Assembly: GCA_963924555.1 (NCBI GenBank)
Contig: OZ004589.1
Location: 4,154,001 to 4,218,000 of the forward strand
Length of the DNA: 64,000 bases
Reading direction: 5' to 3'
Source of the DNA: Crambe crambe
Lineage: Eukaryota > Porifera > Demospongiae > Poecilosclerida > Crambeidae
Shown piece by piece: positions 1 through 12,715 of this stretch; the stretch's first letter is position 1, and each line of letters starts with the position of its first letter. Under the pieces are notes generated by a model. It saw only the letters and a list, made by a program, of their open reading frames with translations. It was not told where the DNA came from and did not search any database. A program made the translations under genes and the position numbers.

Positions 1-128
1 ATTTGAGTTGATGGGCTGTGTTGATTGATCCATAGATATAGAGCTTAGGGCTAGGGCTAGCAAGGGGGGCTAGATATATACAAACCTGAGCACCTTTTCA
101 TAAGGGCTGCAAAAGAGATTATTAAAGA

Positions 129-720
129 TGGAACCAGGACAGGCTGATGCTCTGGTGAGGCTATTGCATGCCAGTAGTGAACAGGAAGTGAACAAACTCT
201 ACTATGATGAGTTGGTTGATACTATCAAGTTGTGTTTTTCAAGCAGAACACCAGGGAAAAGGCATTTATAAAATTTCATCTTTTAAGAGTTGAAAACTAG
301 AGGACATTCTCAAAATACCTCACACAGAACCAGTTTTATCACAGTCTGTGAATTGATATATATTTAATCATCAAGAATGTCCCAACACCACGAAGGAATG
401 GGCTGTAATGTCTGGTGAAGAAGAGGCAGCAATAAGGTTTGCTGGTGGATTTGTAGCTCTGAAGTTGAAAAAAGCATTCATGAAAAAGAACACATCTAAA
501 GCGAGGGAATAATTATGTTGAATGCCTTTCCCATATGACTGTGGATGGTGAAGAATCCTCCAGTTTCTTGGAGTACACCCAAGCATGGATTTCTTCAATA
601 AACAGAGGGGGATTATTCGAGTTAAATGATGCTTCGTTCTTACCAATTGAAATTCAAGTTCAAGCTCTGCTTCCCAACCATTTGTGGAACACTGGTGCCA
701 CAAAAGTACATCTATCATGA
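129..720 (+). pseudogene. Transposon accessory-ORF remnant
   Basis: Fragment of a protein found repeatedly in sponge and cnidarian repeat elements, which I recognise only by general pattern. The first frame (about 371-512) reads TTKEWAVMSGEEEAAIRFAG then KKAFMKKNTSKARE before a stop. A 1-2 base slip moves the reading to the next frame at about 515, giving NYVECLSHMTVDGEESSSFL and then SSINRGGLFELNDASF, ending at 720. The two pieces form one continuous stretch when the slip is ignored. A short open stretch starting at ATG 129 (EPGQADALVRLLHASSEQE) may be its upstream end. It sits next to, and opposite in strand to, the P-element-like transposase remnant. No function is assigned. Confidence 0.45.
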
Positions 721-1053
721 AGGATGAAGATGTGTAAGTCCTGTGGAGTACACTTTCTCTTGATATCACAGAAGAGAACTTCTCCAAGATGTTGTAGACA
801 TGTGGGTGACCATTCATGGATTTTCCATGACCTTTTTCTGGATTGAGCAGTACAAGGTTTGTATCTGTGAGGCAACAAAGAAGAAAAAGGCTCTTAGAAA
901 ATCACTTAAGAATAATCATGAGACAAAAAACAGTACTTACATGCATACTTAGCTACTTGTTAATGAAGTCTGGTTTATTTGGATTTTCTATGTTTCTTTT
1001 GTAGTGGTTCTGTTTCGATAGTCTCAGGCCCAGGGAAAAGAGATCTTTTTCTA
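721..1053. other. Gap inside transposon debris
   Basis: Between the accessory-ORF remnant and the transposase remnant. No protein-coding signal or repeat structure was recognised here. It is probably part of the same decayed transposon cluster. Confidence 0.4.
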
Positions 1054-3161
1054 CTACAATTGCCACGCACTGGCTGTAAGGCAAGTGATCCTTGCACACG
1101 TAGTGACTGTGCAGATTCTAGTGAAGTTTTCACTGTCACTTTCCCCCCTTGCTCGTATTTGCCCAAAATAATTTTCAAGAGGATCTTGGGAAAAGCATTC
1201 ACTTAGCATATACTGGCCTTCAACACCTGGTAGTGTGAGAAGGTACTTTGTTACACCAACAAAAGAATTCACTGCATGTAAGGTGAAATACATGATTGTT
1301 GATGGAATAATGAAAATCAATGGATTACCTGTCAACTTCAATCCTTCCTGCGTTTCCTTACTTAAGCACATCATACTCTTCTCACCCTCAGGAACATCTC
1401 TAGAATCCACATTCTTCTCCCATGCTTCCAAATCCCCCCAAAAATCTTCCTACAATAATGTTAGCTATAGTCATGCTGATCACTATATATTTTGTAGCTC
1501 TACCTCGAGTCTGTCATCTTCAGAACTATAGTATGGCCTTAAGTTAGGTTTCCTTCTTTTGAAGTGTTCTTGCATGTTCCGGCCATTGAGACAATCAATC
1601 AAATATTCTCTCTGTCTCAGTGGTGTCAGCATGACCATAGAATTCCAGGGCATTAGCCACTGACTCACTTAACATGCATTCTTGAGTAGGATGTTAAATG
1701 CACATGTTCCATGGATAATTTTTTCAATAGATACAGTCCCTGTGATTTTCTCCCAAGAGCATTCTTAGCATCATAAAGTCTGAGATGCTGCCAACTAATA
1801 TACTTTCCATTCTTCTACAAAAAAAGAAGACGTGTGTACTTAGTGGAATACACATGCATGCAATAATTTTATACCCATAACTTCCTTTTGCATCCATGAG
1901 CAAATGAATGGGACCAGCAGTTTCTTGTAGTCTTAAGAAGATGTATGAAATATATGCTTCTCTTCTCATCAGTGTAGGGATTGCATGTCTTGTAGCATAA
2001 TTCCCCTCGCTCGGCATGCAGACGGAAAAACTTCTGATTGCAGGATGCTCCATCTGCTGTTATGACCAACACCTAATGATTTATGAGGATGTGTATGCAC
2101 CTACATAGATTATGTAATTGGATAATGTGCATTGCTAACCTTAAATCCTAGACCTTCAAGACGCTCACTTGCTTCCCAAACAATAGATAAAAGATAGTCT
2201 GAGTGGATACCTCTTATGGGAAAGTGTGGGTGAAAATTCCTCAAATCATGATAGCCAATATGTGATCTGCTACAGGTGGTGGTTGCTGATCAGCATCCCT
2301 CTCAAATTTATCCAGTTGGTCATTCACTGCTCCAAGATCAACAAATCTAATTACTTCGGCTTCATGCTTGTCATAAACCAGGCTCTCCTTAACTTTCATC
2401 TCATCCAACAATAAAACCACATGCCTCTTCCAATCTGGTAACTCTTGCATCCTTGACCAACATCTTATCCACTTCCTCCTGGAATCCAGATTTGGCTCTA
2501 AAAAATGGGTATAATCCCTTAGAGTTCTCTCTGACGGTAGCTTCATAAACCCAGAAGTCCTGAGTGCATGGTAAGAGGAAGTGGAGAGAAGTTTCAAATT
2601 CAAGCACCATCTAATCATCATTGGATGCCATCGCATCTGTCTGGCATCCTTGATTCTATTGGCAGAATAAGTGACGACATTCTCCATGATGGAGCACAAA
2701 TCATTGTGAAGGTCTGGATGAACTTGAACTCCATGCCTTGCGGTATTTTTCTGTATCTTTTCTCCGAGTCTCTTCAACTCAATCTCCGCTCTCCTTGCTC
2801 TCACCTGAAGTGTTTTCAATTTTCTCTCCTTCTCTGGTGTGTTCAAGTATCTGTTATTGCTTGTTTTTGCTGGTTTATGTTGCTTCCATACACAGCGACT
2901 ATACATAGATCGCAATTGTGATCTATACTGGTGACATTGGTGACACTTATCCCCGTGTGAAATAATTGTACAAGAGGCTGTATAAACTGTGCTATGAAAG
3001 ACTCTTCCTTTTATGTGTACATCAAATCCATCATCTATATATGCTTTCACAGTTCCAGTGCCACACAAAATAACCTTCCCTTTTCTGGAGGTAACCAAAT
3101 CAATAAAATTAATCTCTGATCTGGGTTTCCTGGGCATACAGCACACTTCAAAACTAGCTCA
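1054..3161 (-). pseudogene. P-element-like (THAP9-type) transposase, degenerate
   Basis: Relic of a P-superfamily DNA transposase. The longest open piece (2241-3161) has a basic start, a coiled-coil stretch (KERKLKTLQVRARRAEIELK), the block HPMMIRWCLNLKLLSTSSYH and the first acidic motif LDEMKVKESLVYDKHEAE followed by VDLG. Further downstream are LVITADGASCNQKFF (1869-2072) and, near the end, GVEGQYMLSECFSQDPLENYFGQIRARG split over 1054-1431, which is the family's C-terminal acidic motif. The reading is broken by a frameshift near 2243 (after HILAIM the sense continues in another frame as NFHPHFPIRGIHSDYLL) and again near 1620. No THAP zinc finger was found upstream; a stop lies at 3159-3161. 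It is therefore unlikely to encode active enzyme. Family assignment is from motifs only. Confidence 0.75.
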
Positions 3162-4728
3162 AGTAAATCAGAAAGAGCATCTATGTGAAGATGAGGAGGG
3201 ATATTGGAGAGAGGGGTGTTGATAGGGTTTTTTTCTTTTCCATAGACAAACTCTAATCATCATGAACGGTCACAGAGTGTGTGACTTTTAATGGCTGCTT
3301 CGAATTTGAGGACTGGCTGGACACAATACAAAGCTCAATCTTGGTGACTGGCAGAGATGTTTGGTCTATCCATGGCTGGTTTACTTTTCCTATGTGGCAT
3401 GTAGTTGTGCAATAGTGAGTTGTGTTTGACTTTCTGCAACCTCTCTCTGAATTTGAGATGCCTATAATATTGTATGTATTATAATAACAGTTTAGCTATA
3501 GCTACTGCTACGATTAAATAACTTTTCCTTTCTTCAACTTCTTTGGTCTTCCAGGTGGTCTAGTCTTCTTATGGGAATTATATTTTTTTCACACGCCCCA
3601 AGAGAAATTTCTTTCCTCCCATAGCATGCACACACCTATAAGTTCAATTTTAGTTCAGGTAATCTTCCTGGGAACACTGTTGCTATTATTATTACAACAT
3701 ATTGCAAGACAGACAAAGGTAAACTTACTTTATAACAAAAATACAACTATGATTCTAGCTTCTGTAATAATAGATAGAAAACCCCTACAATATAGCCTAT
3801 CCTACAATCTACATCATGCTATATTTTGCTAAGTACACAAATTTTCAGTTCTATAGTGTACCAGGACATTTAGTGCATCACAAAGATTGTTTCTAAACCA
3901 TATAAACTAAAATTAGCGGCTCATCTTCCTGGATAAAACCCCGAAACACACTCACAGTGCATAGCAACGATCAAAAAAAACAAACTATTCCTACTGAAAG
4001 TTAAACTTCTTTCTAAATCTATAACAGTACTAAGCTTACTAGCTACTTAAAATGATGTATCGCACCAGAAAGCATCAAAGGCTCCTCCCCTAACGAACGG
4101 GCCGCGGGATTGGAAACGCCCATACGTAATGATTAGTGACGTCATCAATTGGGTAACTAAGCGCGTTTCGCTCGCACGGATTTAGATTGGGCTAGATACG
4201 TGTCATAAAGTAGCTATTGGAGAGGTTGTATAGCTATATCTGATTACACAAAGACAATCGCTCACCAACAAATTGCAATAAAAATCCCCTAGGTCGTTTC
4301 TGTCTTAGTGATAACTTCTTTAATGAAAAAAAGATCAGAAAATTGTTATATTAAAACTTGCATTTTTTTGCATCCATTTCTTTCCAAATATACCTCTACT
4401 TGACCGTCTCCAACGCCAGTGACTATGTATTCCGCCACAGAAATCTGATAGAAACCAGTAATTTACCATGCGTGTAGTCCGTGATCGCGCGTTACGATTA
4501 TAGTGATTGAATAGCCACAATAATTAAAATCCGGAAATATTTCACATCCATGTCATCCCTACATATAGAGCGCTATCGGGCTCTCTGAGAGAGCCTGGTA
4601 TCAGCCTAGATCTTGTTCAATAATTCTAAGAAAATACAGATTGAAAGATGTAAAGTTCCGACGCTATCAGCATAATTCCTTAAAGTGATTTTTAACTTAA
4701 GGGCCAGGGGCCGGCCGGGGGCTCCGAC
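3162..4728. other. Intergenic stretch, no gene recognised
   Basis: AT-rich, with only short open frames and no domain motifs. A locally GC-richer patch at about 4080-4200 contains the palindrome TGACGTCA (4137-4144), a perfect CRE half-site pair, so a promoter for an unrecognised transcript is possible. Otherwise nothing is seen. Confidence 0.4.
4137..4144. promoter_or_regulatory. CRE palindrome (candidate CREB/ATF site)
   Basis: The sequence TGACGTCA is a perfect consensus cAMP-response element and lies in a GC-richer island in otherwise AT-rich DNA. No gene start was found immediately beside it, so function is unproven. Confidence 0.25.
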
Positions 4729-5176
4729 ATGACTACGCGCGCGCGTAAGTAAGGCTAAGCTAATAACAAGATCATTATTGTGGAAAACTAGCTGAAAAAC
4801 CACAAGAAGGTTAGGAATGTAACTTTGTAAAGGTAGTACATGAACCATACAAGCAGGAAAAGTCATAATAGTAAATAATTTATTCAATTGCATGTAGCTA
4901 TAATAGCTAGTATAGGTAGCACTCCTGAAGAAAAATAATGTAGGCAATCTATGATTATTTCCAGCGTCAGATTCAGAGCCTATTCCAGAGCCAGTGTCAC
5001 CGGAAGAGTCTGGCCCGAGCGAGACTAACTCCAGAGCTAGCAGACCTCCGGTACAAAGAGGTGCTGAGATCCAGACGAGTCCGAAGTGCAGTATTGAAGA
5101 GAGAGAGCCAGATTCTCCCACAATCAAAGAAATCTTCACATTTTCTATTTATACACAGAAAACTTTTATTTCATAG
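4729..5176 (+). CDS. Possible small two-exon gene, disordered 75 aa product
   Basis: Exon 1 is 4729-4744 (ATG followed by a strong GTAAGT donor) and exon 2 is 4965-5176 (acceptor TTTCCAG). Joining them keeps frame and gives MTTRAPSDSEPIPEPVSPEE and a further 55 residues rich in Ser, Pro and Glu, ending in IYTQKTFIS. The product looks disordered and matches no family I know. The last coding part carries a 31-bp segment that is repeated directly 77 bp downstream (5198-5228), so the tail may be repeat-derived. The good splice signals are the main support; codon evidence is weak, and it could be a chance open frame or a non-coding transcript. Confidence 0.3.
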
Positions 5177-5228
5177 TCCCTTGGCAGAAAACGTTCACAA
5201 TCAAAGAAATCTTCACATTTTCTATTTA
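5121..5228. repeat. 31-bp direct repeat, two copies
   Basis: The segment beginning CAATCAAAGAAATCTTCACA occurs at 5121-5151 and again at 5198-5228 with no mismatch, spaced by 77 bp. It suggests a recent local duplication. Confidence 0.85.
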
Positions 5229-5344
5229 GAATGAACGATCATGCATATCCGCGCATGATCCTCCTCGGGCATGCGCACATCTTGGTTCAAAGGTCAATTC
5301 AACTAGGCGTAGTCGTGACCTTTGACCCTAAGGCTTGGCCCACC

Positions 5345-8300
5345 ATGAACAAAGCTAGAGCTGTGAATGATGGCGATTGGATATGTGGAGATAAGGAGTG
5401 AGACTTAGCTAACGGTATAGAACAATTATAACCCTGATGTTTATTTATAGTTGTGCCAATATTAATTTTTCATGGAGAGTCAAGTGCAACAAGTGTGGAA
5501 AAGGTGTACACTTAATTTTTTTTCTTCTGATTTCTATTTGGTACTCATTGTACTGCGTTATTAGATAGAGGAAAAGTAGAAATATTCAAAAAAACTGGTA
5601 CCGAGATAGGGAAGAAAGCTGCTGAAAAGAGTGGTGGATTATTCAGTGCTGAAGATTGGCAGTGTTCGAGGTTGGTCTATTATCATCTCACTTAGCTGAG
5701 CTGATTGAGCATGTGAAATGAGTGAGCAAATTTAGGGCTGTATACAGAAGATTGAGTTGTTGCCCCCTGTGCAATTATTTAATCACCTCTATCATAGTCA
5801 AGTGCTATCCCCTCCCACCATAAGGCTGATTATAGCATGGCAGGTAATTTCACATTGCTATCACTACAAGAGTAATGCTCCAAAATTTTCCCTCTCCTGC
5901 ACAATGCTACCCTACAAATTAACTAGAAACTAAGGTGAGATGTGCTCTAAAACTTTCTCCCCTCATGCACCCTACAAACTAGAAACAAGCTGAGCTGGCA
6001 CACCTCCAGTGGACATGCACAGTAGAGATACCAGGCCAACAATAGTGCAGCTATATCATCTTAGAACTGGTAGCATACACTTGTGGTAGATTAATGACAG
6101 ATTGTGGCATTTGGACTTAAATGAATTAAGGCACTGCATGAATTTTTAGAAGATTCCTGTCTGCTATGAACTCTTCACAAGTATGCTCTGTAACCAATGC
6201 ATATTTTTTTTTATCCCTGTAGTTGTGGAAATGTGAATTGGGCTCGTAGAAGTGAGTGTAATGTGTGTAATTCTTCAAAGTTTGGAACAATTGAACCAAG
6301 AACAGGTATGCATACTGTGTATTGGCATGTGTAGGCACCTGGATAGAGTTCTGTTTCTAGGGTATGTACCATATTTATGGATTTGCACTTTTGTACCATA
6401 ATGTGAAAGGCAGTGCCACAGCGAAGACTCTAAAAATTAAAAACATGAGACACTATGACAAAATAGCTATATTGGAGAGAGGAACTAGTGAAGTATCTAA
6501 GTTGCCTAAAAGAAAATAATATTGATTCATTAGATTAGCCCCTGATGCTGTGTATTGAATGTATGGAGAGGGAAAAAATTAATGACTCTATTATTCTCAT
6601 ACTGGCCGGATACATGCACCCCATATTATATTCAAAAATGGTGATAAACAGGTAAAGCTTATTCTGAATAGAATAGGGATGGCTGTGTGTAAGGTAAAAA
6701 AAAAACACCATAAACAAGTTAACCTCTAATTTCAATAACCACGCACATATCACCCGACTATCCCTCCTGTGAGAGGCCAGAAAATATTATACGTCTAGAG
6801 TATGCATAATGCCATAGCAGCATTGGCAGAACAGTCAGAAGGGAGTGAAGTAAGGATCATAAACTTTTTTTTTAACCCTACACACAGCCATCCCTACTTG
6901 TCTAGAATCTTTTTTTTCTTTACTTGTATAATGTATGTTTAGTTCCAGCCAGTTTGTAGTGTTACATTCTCCCTACTAGTTATAAAGTGTTCTTCATAAA
7001 CAAGTTTATCTTTACAACTTGATGCCTCGGCACAGTAGATTTTGCTATAATCCATTTATTTGTCACTGATTTCTTTTTTGCAGGTAGCTATATAATTATA
7101 CTGAAGCTGAAAATCTTATTTTATATGCATATCATTATTCTATAATTATCACATCCTTTGCTGTAGCAAACTAGTGGCTGCTATAACTTGTTTGCTTAGT
7201 TTTGTTGGCTTTTAGCCTACTTGTGACTTTGTAGCTTCTATTCTTAATTGCTATTTAAGGCTTTCTTGTACATGTAGCTGCTCTTTTAGATGATCATAAA
7301 ATCTTGAGCTTTATACCCTCTGCTCTTGCTGTTTCATGTTGGTTTTCTCTGGTTTTCTTGCTCCCAGCAGTTTCTCAGATGATCGTTTACTTGCCTACTG
7401 CCTCTGCTGTTGCTGCTTGGCTCTCTTTCTGCTTTCTCATAATTGTTAACTTGCCTACTAGTGACTTTGTAGCTTCTGTTCGCTACTTAACTTTCTTGTA
7501 GGCTCTCTTGCTGCCTTTTCAGACGATCATAAAATCTGACCTTCTGGATCTGCTCTCGCTTTTCATGTTGGTTTTCTTGCTCCCTGTGCTTTCATTAACT
7601 TGCCGCTTAGTTACTTTCTCACTACTTTCTAGCTGCTGAGCTGTGCATGTGACTGTAAGGTCAAGGTCACATGCATACATATAACTATTTGCGTGTGCTA
7701 CAAATAGGACATATGTACCACACATAGTCGCCTCCAGCACTGTGCCTCAGCACTTTGGTGCCGAAGCAAAAAGCTGTAATAAATAGTTCTTGATAGATCA
7801 CACAGATGCCTTTCTTATGTTGTATATACGTAGGTATCGGTGGCGGATACAATGAGCGTGAAAATGTGGAGTATGTGGATAGAGAAGATTCTGATAATGA
7901 GTATGATGATGTGAGTCTCGTGACAGGATACTACAGAGTAGCTATTTACGTATGTTGTTTTCATGCATAGTTTGGTCGTCGTAAGAAGAAGTTTCGTGGC
8001 ACAGTTAAGGATGAAGATTCTAAACTTAAGAAAGATGAAGAAAGTGTTGTATCAAGTACAAATCTACAGTATGATGAAGTAAGCTCTGTTTATTGCTATT
8101 ATTGTGTAATTTTTTCTCTAATTGTAGGAGGAGGAGGAGGAGGAGGACAGTGGAGAAGAATTTGATCTCTCTAAGTATGATCTTGCTGGAGATGACGACG
8201 ATGACGATAATGTAGATACATCAAAGTATGATGTAGGTAGTTGCTCTCCAAAAGCTAATTCTCTTAGAAGGTCACGAAGTCGATCACAATCAAGGGGGAG

Positions 8301-8679
8301 AAACAAAGGAAAATCTCCAAGGGGCCGGAATTATTTGTCTAGGTGCAGCCGTTCTCGTTCCCGTTCTCCAAGGAAAAGAAGTCGATCAAGGTCACATTCA
8401 CATGAAACTAAACGACACACCAGCAGCCGATACTCTAGAAGCAGATCTCGAGATCGTTCAAGGTCTCCAATAAGAAAGAAAAAATCTCGTAGTTCTCATT
8501 CGAGGGACCGTGACAAAAGATCTAGGTCACATGATAGATATTCCCGACGATCACGTTCAAATAGCCGAGACAGGACAAGGGACCGAAGAACACACAGAAA
8601 GTCTCACTCACGATCTAGATCACGTTCATGTGAAAGGAGAAGGGGGTATCGTTCACGTTCCAGAGAACGATATCGCTAA
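5345..8679 (+). CDS. ZRANB2: ZRANB2, splicing-associated RanBP2-type zinc finger protein
   Basis: Seven exons (5345-5397, 5451-5503, 5565-5670, 6223-6305, 7834-7910, 7971-8078, 8128-8679) join in frame to 343 residues. Two RanBP2-type zinc fingers are visible: DGDWICGDKDC...CNKC with Cys 14, 19, 30 and 33, and EDWQCSSCGNVNW...CNVC with Cys 69, 72, 83 and 86. These fingers bind GGU-type single-stranded RNA in the family. They are followed by GGGYNERENVEYVDREDSD, the family's conserved linker, an acidic run (Glu/Asp from exon 7), two SKYDL-type motifs, and an Arg/Ser-rich tail of about 150 residues typical of splicing regulators. The nuclear role in alternative splicing is inferred from the family. 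Intron 4 (6306-7833) is long and carries a dispersed repeat. Convergent with the GLIS gene, 747 bp away. Confidence 0.96.
7023..7768. mobile_element. Dispersed repeat A (inverted-terminus, MITE-like) in ZRANB2 intron 4
   Basis: The interval starts with TGCCTCGGCAC and ends with GTGCCGAAGCA, which are near-perfect inverted termini (10 of 11 positions). Its right part contains CGCCTCCAGCACTGTGCCTC, which recurs in repeat B in the leucine-rich-repeat gene. The interior repeats T-rich motifs such as TTCATGTTGGTTTTC twice. It has no coding capacity. Boundaries are inferred from the inverted ends; a target-site duplication was not clear. Confidence 0.5.
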
Positions 8680-9426
8680 CCATCACACAATATTTCTACA
8701 TTATTGGTTGCTACTGTTGGAGTTGGTAACAGGTTGATAGCAGTAATGTTTCAGCCAGTATAATACGTATAACTTGAGTCCCCAATTTGGTAGCAAAACA
8801 TACCGAGTAGATTTAACTTTTGTTTATTTTTGTCCCATTTGGCAGAATTACTTGTGATATTCGATATCACATTTTTTATTTGTTATTATGATCAAATAAT
8901 TATTCATATTTCAGGAAGAATTTTCGAATGAACTTAGCTTATGTACCCTTTCAAATAGTTAGGCTTTATGTGTTCTGTTGATGATAATTCTTTGTATTTT
9001 TTTATGCAGGACACACACACACACACCCTCTCTTCCATGCGTGTATATACATATTCTCTATAGATGCATAGCAGAATTACATGGTAAGTGAAAGAACTGG
9101 CTATGAGATTGACATTAAGACTTTATAATTCTACTAGCTATAGTTTTATAGGTTTACTATTACTTTAAATTTTTTAATTGCTGAAGATTAATATATTATA
9201 CACAGTAATTATTGTACCTGGCTGGCCACACCATAGTGTGATTGTATGACATCAAAGCATTATAGTTTCTCTGGTTGGCTAATTATACGTAAATGGCAAG
9301 TTTCATTTTGAGCTACTGTTGTTATTAAGTAGCTCTGTATGTTGTTTTCACTGGTTAGTGGTTTAATTTTGCACAATAAATAATGAGTATGACAACATGA
9401 AAGTTATGTTAAACTTAAGAATGTGT
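8680..9426. other. Convergent 3' intergenic region ZRANB2/GLIS
   Basis: Contains the 3' untranslated regions of two convergent genes, an (AC)n microsatellite at about 9009-9027, and AT-rich DNA. No open frame with recognisable content and no RNA gene was seen. Confidence 0.5.
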
Positions 9427-12400
9427 CTATGAAGACTTGGTATCGGGAAGTGTAGCTATCATGTGTGGATATTCGTTTTCTTCCATGTAATTTGGAGGTA
9501 AGTGCACATAAACGGATTGCCTGGCCATGGCAGTTGCTTCAGTGTAGTTTGGAGGAGGATGTGATGGTATCGATGGAGAATGCCGTATTTCCATAGAATT
9601 TGCTCCTTCTGGTAAATATCCATCCTTACCCATATCATGGGAGTATGTCTGCATAGGACTAGCTGGATCTGCTGTGTATAGGTTTTTTTTGTTGGATGGA
9701 CTTGGTGGTGATGTGTTATTGGGTAGGAAAGAATGGATCCCAGGAGATAGTGGAGCCATTTCAGGAGAACATTGATACTTGTGCATTAAACCTTCAGAGT
9801 GTACTATTGAAGGGGAACAGTGAGTCACTGCTGGAATTGAAGTATCCAACACTGCACCAGGGCCGAGGTGGTTAAAAATTGGGTAATATCCGTTGTGTAC
9901 CAATTCATCTTCAACTTGAACATATTGACTTGTTGAGTTGTCACCTGGTGTAGTCTCACTGACTGCAACATCATGTGATACAGTGCTGTATTTTTCACTC
10001 TTCACTGTTGTGTGTCTGGGTTTCTTTGTTAAAGATCTTTGACTTGGAAAAGATTGTACAGTAAGACAATCATCCAAGCCTTCATTATAATCATTTCTTG
10101 GCTGCAGAAGATTGAAATAATAATAGTACTTATTTTCATTTATTGTTACAAACCTTTTTCCTCTGAGTGTGTGTCTTTACATGTTTTCGAAGTGAACTTG
10201 GGTCAGTGTACCGCTTGCTGCACTCGGGATGTGTGCAAGCATAAGGTTTCTAAAGGGTAAAGATATGTGCAAATTAGTTTCCATGGGCTTGTGATAAAGT
10301 TGTAAAAATTCATAAGAGATTGTTCTCTTGGGATCAACAGCTCATTTCTCACAGCAAGTGTGACATGTTATTCATGATTGGAGACAGTAAATAGATGAGT
10401 ACCATGAACTTGGCTAGACTTCGATATCACTGATGTGTATCACACAATTTGTGCACCAAAATATACTATTGACATGTAAATACCTACCCGATCCAAATGA
10501 GTCTTCTGATGTTTAGACCTATCAGAAGAATTGGAGAATGACTTTTGACAACCATTAAATTGACAGATGTAAGGTTTTTCTCCTGTGTGTGTCCTTAAGT
10601 GAATTTTAAGATTCTCTAATCTTGAGAAAGCTTTAGTGCATCCTGGATTCTAAAGAGAAAAATATTGAAATAGATCTTAACAAACTTGTGATTATGATTA
10701 CTATTATTCTGGCATCTCAGAGCCAAAACAAGCAGATACATCCATTTGATTAGAGCCCAAATTAGGCTTGAAAAGATCTTACTATTTCAGGCACTGCACA
10801 GTTCGTTACATTATAATTATAATGGTTGGGCAAGCGAAGCTTTCATAGCTGTAGTTTCTACTTACTGGCTTTATGCACCTTACACTAGCTGTCTAGCTGC
10901 TACAGCTATTTTTCAGAGAGTTTTGTAGCCTAGCCATGAGCCATACCTATTTATGTTGGCAATTGGTAATTTGTCTTAGAGATTGTTAATATGAAAATCT
11001 GTACATTCATTGTATATAGTTCTTTTTGTGGTGACTATCATATCTTGAAGTTTGTCTTGTACACATATTGTTTTAAGTACTAAACATATTCATTACTGTG
11101 ATTATCAGTTATAGGCACACACTACATCCACCACAATAAACACTTGACTTGGGTGTGCAACAAAATTCACTGTCATAAATATGCTCTTACTCTAGTGAAT
11201 TATGTTAACCTTTTTATACTTACCTGATATGACTTGTGCACTTAAGGATTGTTATGCACACCACAATATATGGTTATAGGGATAATTAATATTCCAGGCC
11301 CACATCACTTTGATATAATTGCTAGTTGCGTATTTATTTTGCAAGAACTCCATAACACTCGTTTGACTTACTGTGCATTTGTTGGGTTTTTCTCCTGAGT
11401 GTATCCTCATATGAATCAACAACTTGTAGCGAGCATTAAATGGCTTTTGCTCTCTGATGCATGATTGCCAAAGGCATGTATATTCTTCTGCCCTTCCTTT
11501 TTCAATGTGTGTATTTTCAATATGTTGTACCAAATCATCCAAGTCATTAAAGCTTAGTCCACACCCCTCCCAGAAGCAAATGTGTGACTCAGTTGAATCT
11601 TCTGGATAAGAGAAATTTGAATGGTCTGTGGACCTTCTTGAACCCATTCCAGCTTTCTGGTCATCCATCATGAAGTTTGATATTTGGTGACCATGAGCCT
11701 CAGGGTTCTCACTAAAAGTGATCTGGTTGGTTATAGTAGTATTAGTTGTACCATCAGTATTTTGATTATGCTCAATGGAGGTTTTCTGTTGTTGTACTCT
11801 ATACTGAAGAGTAGCATTTGAGTCACCTACCAAATGACCAACTGCACCATCATTACTTGGTTGTCCGTTGGTAGTCATTGGATTGTTGTAGATTGCTGCC
11901 AGTAGAGAGTTTGGAGAAGGTCGAAATGCACAGACATCAGAGAGTGGTGATGAAGAGAGAGCACGTTTTCTGGAAGGATGTGTCGGATTAATTGGACTAA
12001 CAATTGATGGAAATGATGGAATTTCACTAATACCTGATCCCAGGTATGGAGATAGTGAGTTCATAGGAGATATGAGAGGAGAGATCGTATCTTCAAGATC
12101 ACTAGGGTTGCTTGCTGAAATGTAACCTGAGAGAAGAGGTAACTTTTGTGAGTTTCCTCGCGCTTCAATTTTTATCCTTCCCTTTGCAATGGTTGGCCTT
12201 GAGTTAGGTTCATAAGATGAGAGCATCTTAGACTGTGGAACAAGGATTGAATTATTCACATCAGAAAACATGGGTGACAGACTAGCTTGCATGTAGCCAT
12301 TTGAAGGAAGCTGCAAGTGTTCCACTCCTGCAATTGGAAAGAGATGGTTTGGGAATTGTTGGTTGATAGAACTTAGTGGAGTTTTCTGCTCAGCAGTATT

Positions 12401-12715
12401 GAACATACAAGAATTTTGTGTTGGTCTATAGCTGGTGGATTCATGTTTGATGCTTTCACTATGATGTTGACTGCTCAGTTGAAGATTTTGTTCTCTGTAA
12501 CTACTATTATTGGCTGCAGAAGAATTCCAGTTGTTCTGACAAGACACCTGTCCGCCACTCAAAATTGATCCTTGTGGACTGATTTGAGGTAAAATGCAAT
12601 CATTGGTTCTGGACGAAATGTTAGGATACGAAGACGGAGTTCGATCAGCAGAGCAAGGAGTACCACAGTGGATCATAATAGGCGGCACTGCACACTTTTT
12701 ACTGCCACTCTTCAT
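9427..12715 (-). CDS. GLIS1/3-like Kruppel-type zinc finger transcription factor
   Basis: Four exons (12715-11372, 10649-10488, 10249-10154, 10101-9427) join in frame to 757-758 residues. The N-terminal 380 or so residues are low-complexity (Ser, Asn, Pro). Five tandem C2H2 fingers follow: [40 protein letters not shown] with [57 protein letters not shown], and [20 protein letters not shown]. The blocks [22 protein letters not shown] and [10 protein letters not shown] are hallmarks of GLIS1/3 rather than GLI or ZIC, although REQKPF in finger 2 is GLI-like. Expected role: nuclear DNA-binding regulator of the GLI/GLIS/ZIC superfamily. Exon borders fall inside the finger array, between fingers 2/3 and at the 4/5 linker. 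Its start is 242 bp from the divergent GFER gene. Confidence 0.93.

Noticed and set aside
371..817. 148-codon minus-strand frame
   Set aside because: Complement of the transposon accessory-ORF remnant, whose plus-strand reading has recognisable conserved patches.
4606..5139. 177-codon minus-strand open frame
   Set aside because: Overlaps the better-supported plus-strand exon with proper splice sites. It has no family motif and its codon content looks like the complement of the plus-strand exon.
8118..8306. Minus-strand Ser-rich open frame
   Set aside because: It is the complement of the acidic and Arg/Ser-coding part of ZRANB2 exon 7.
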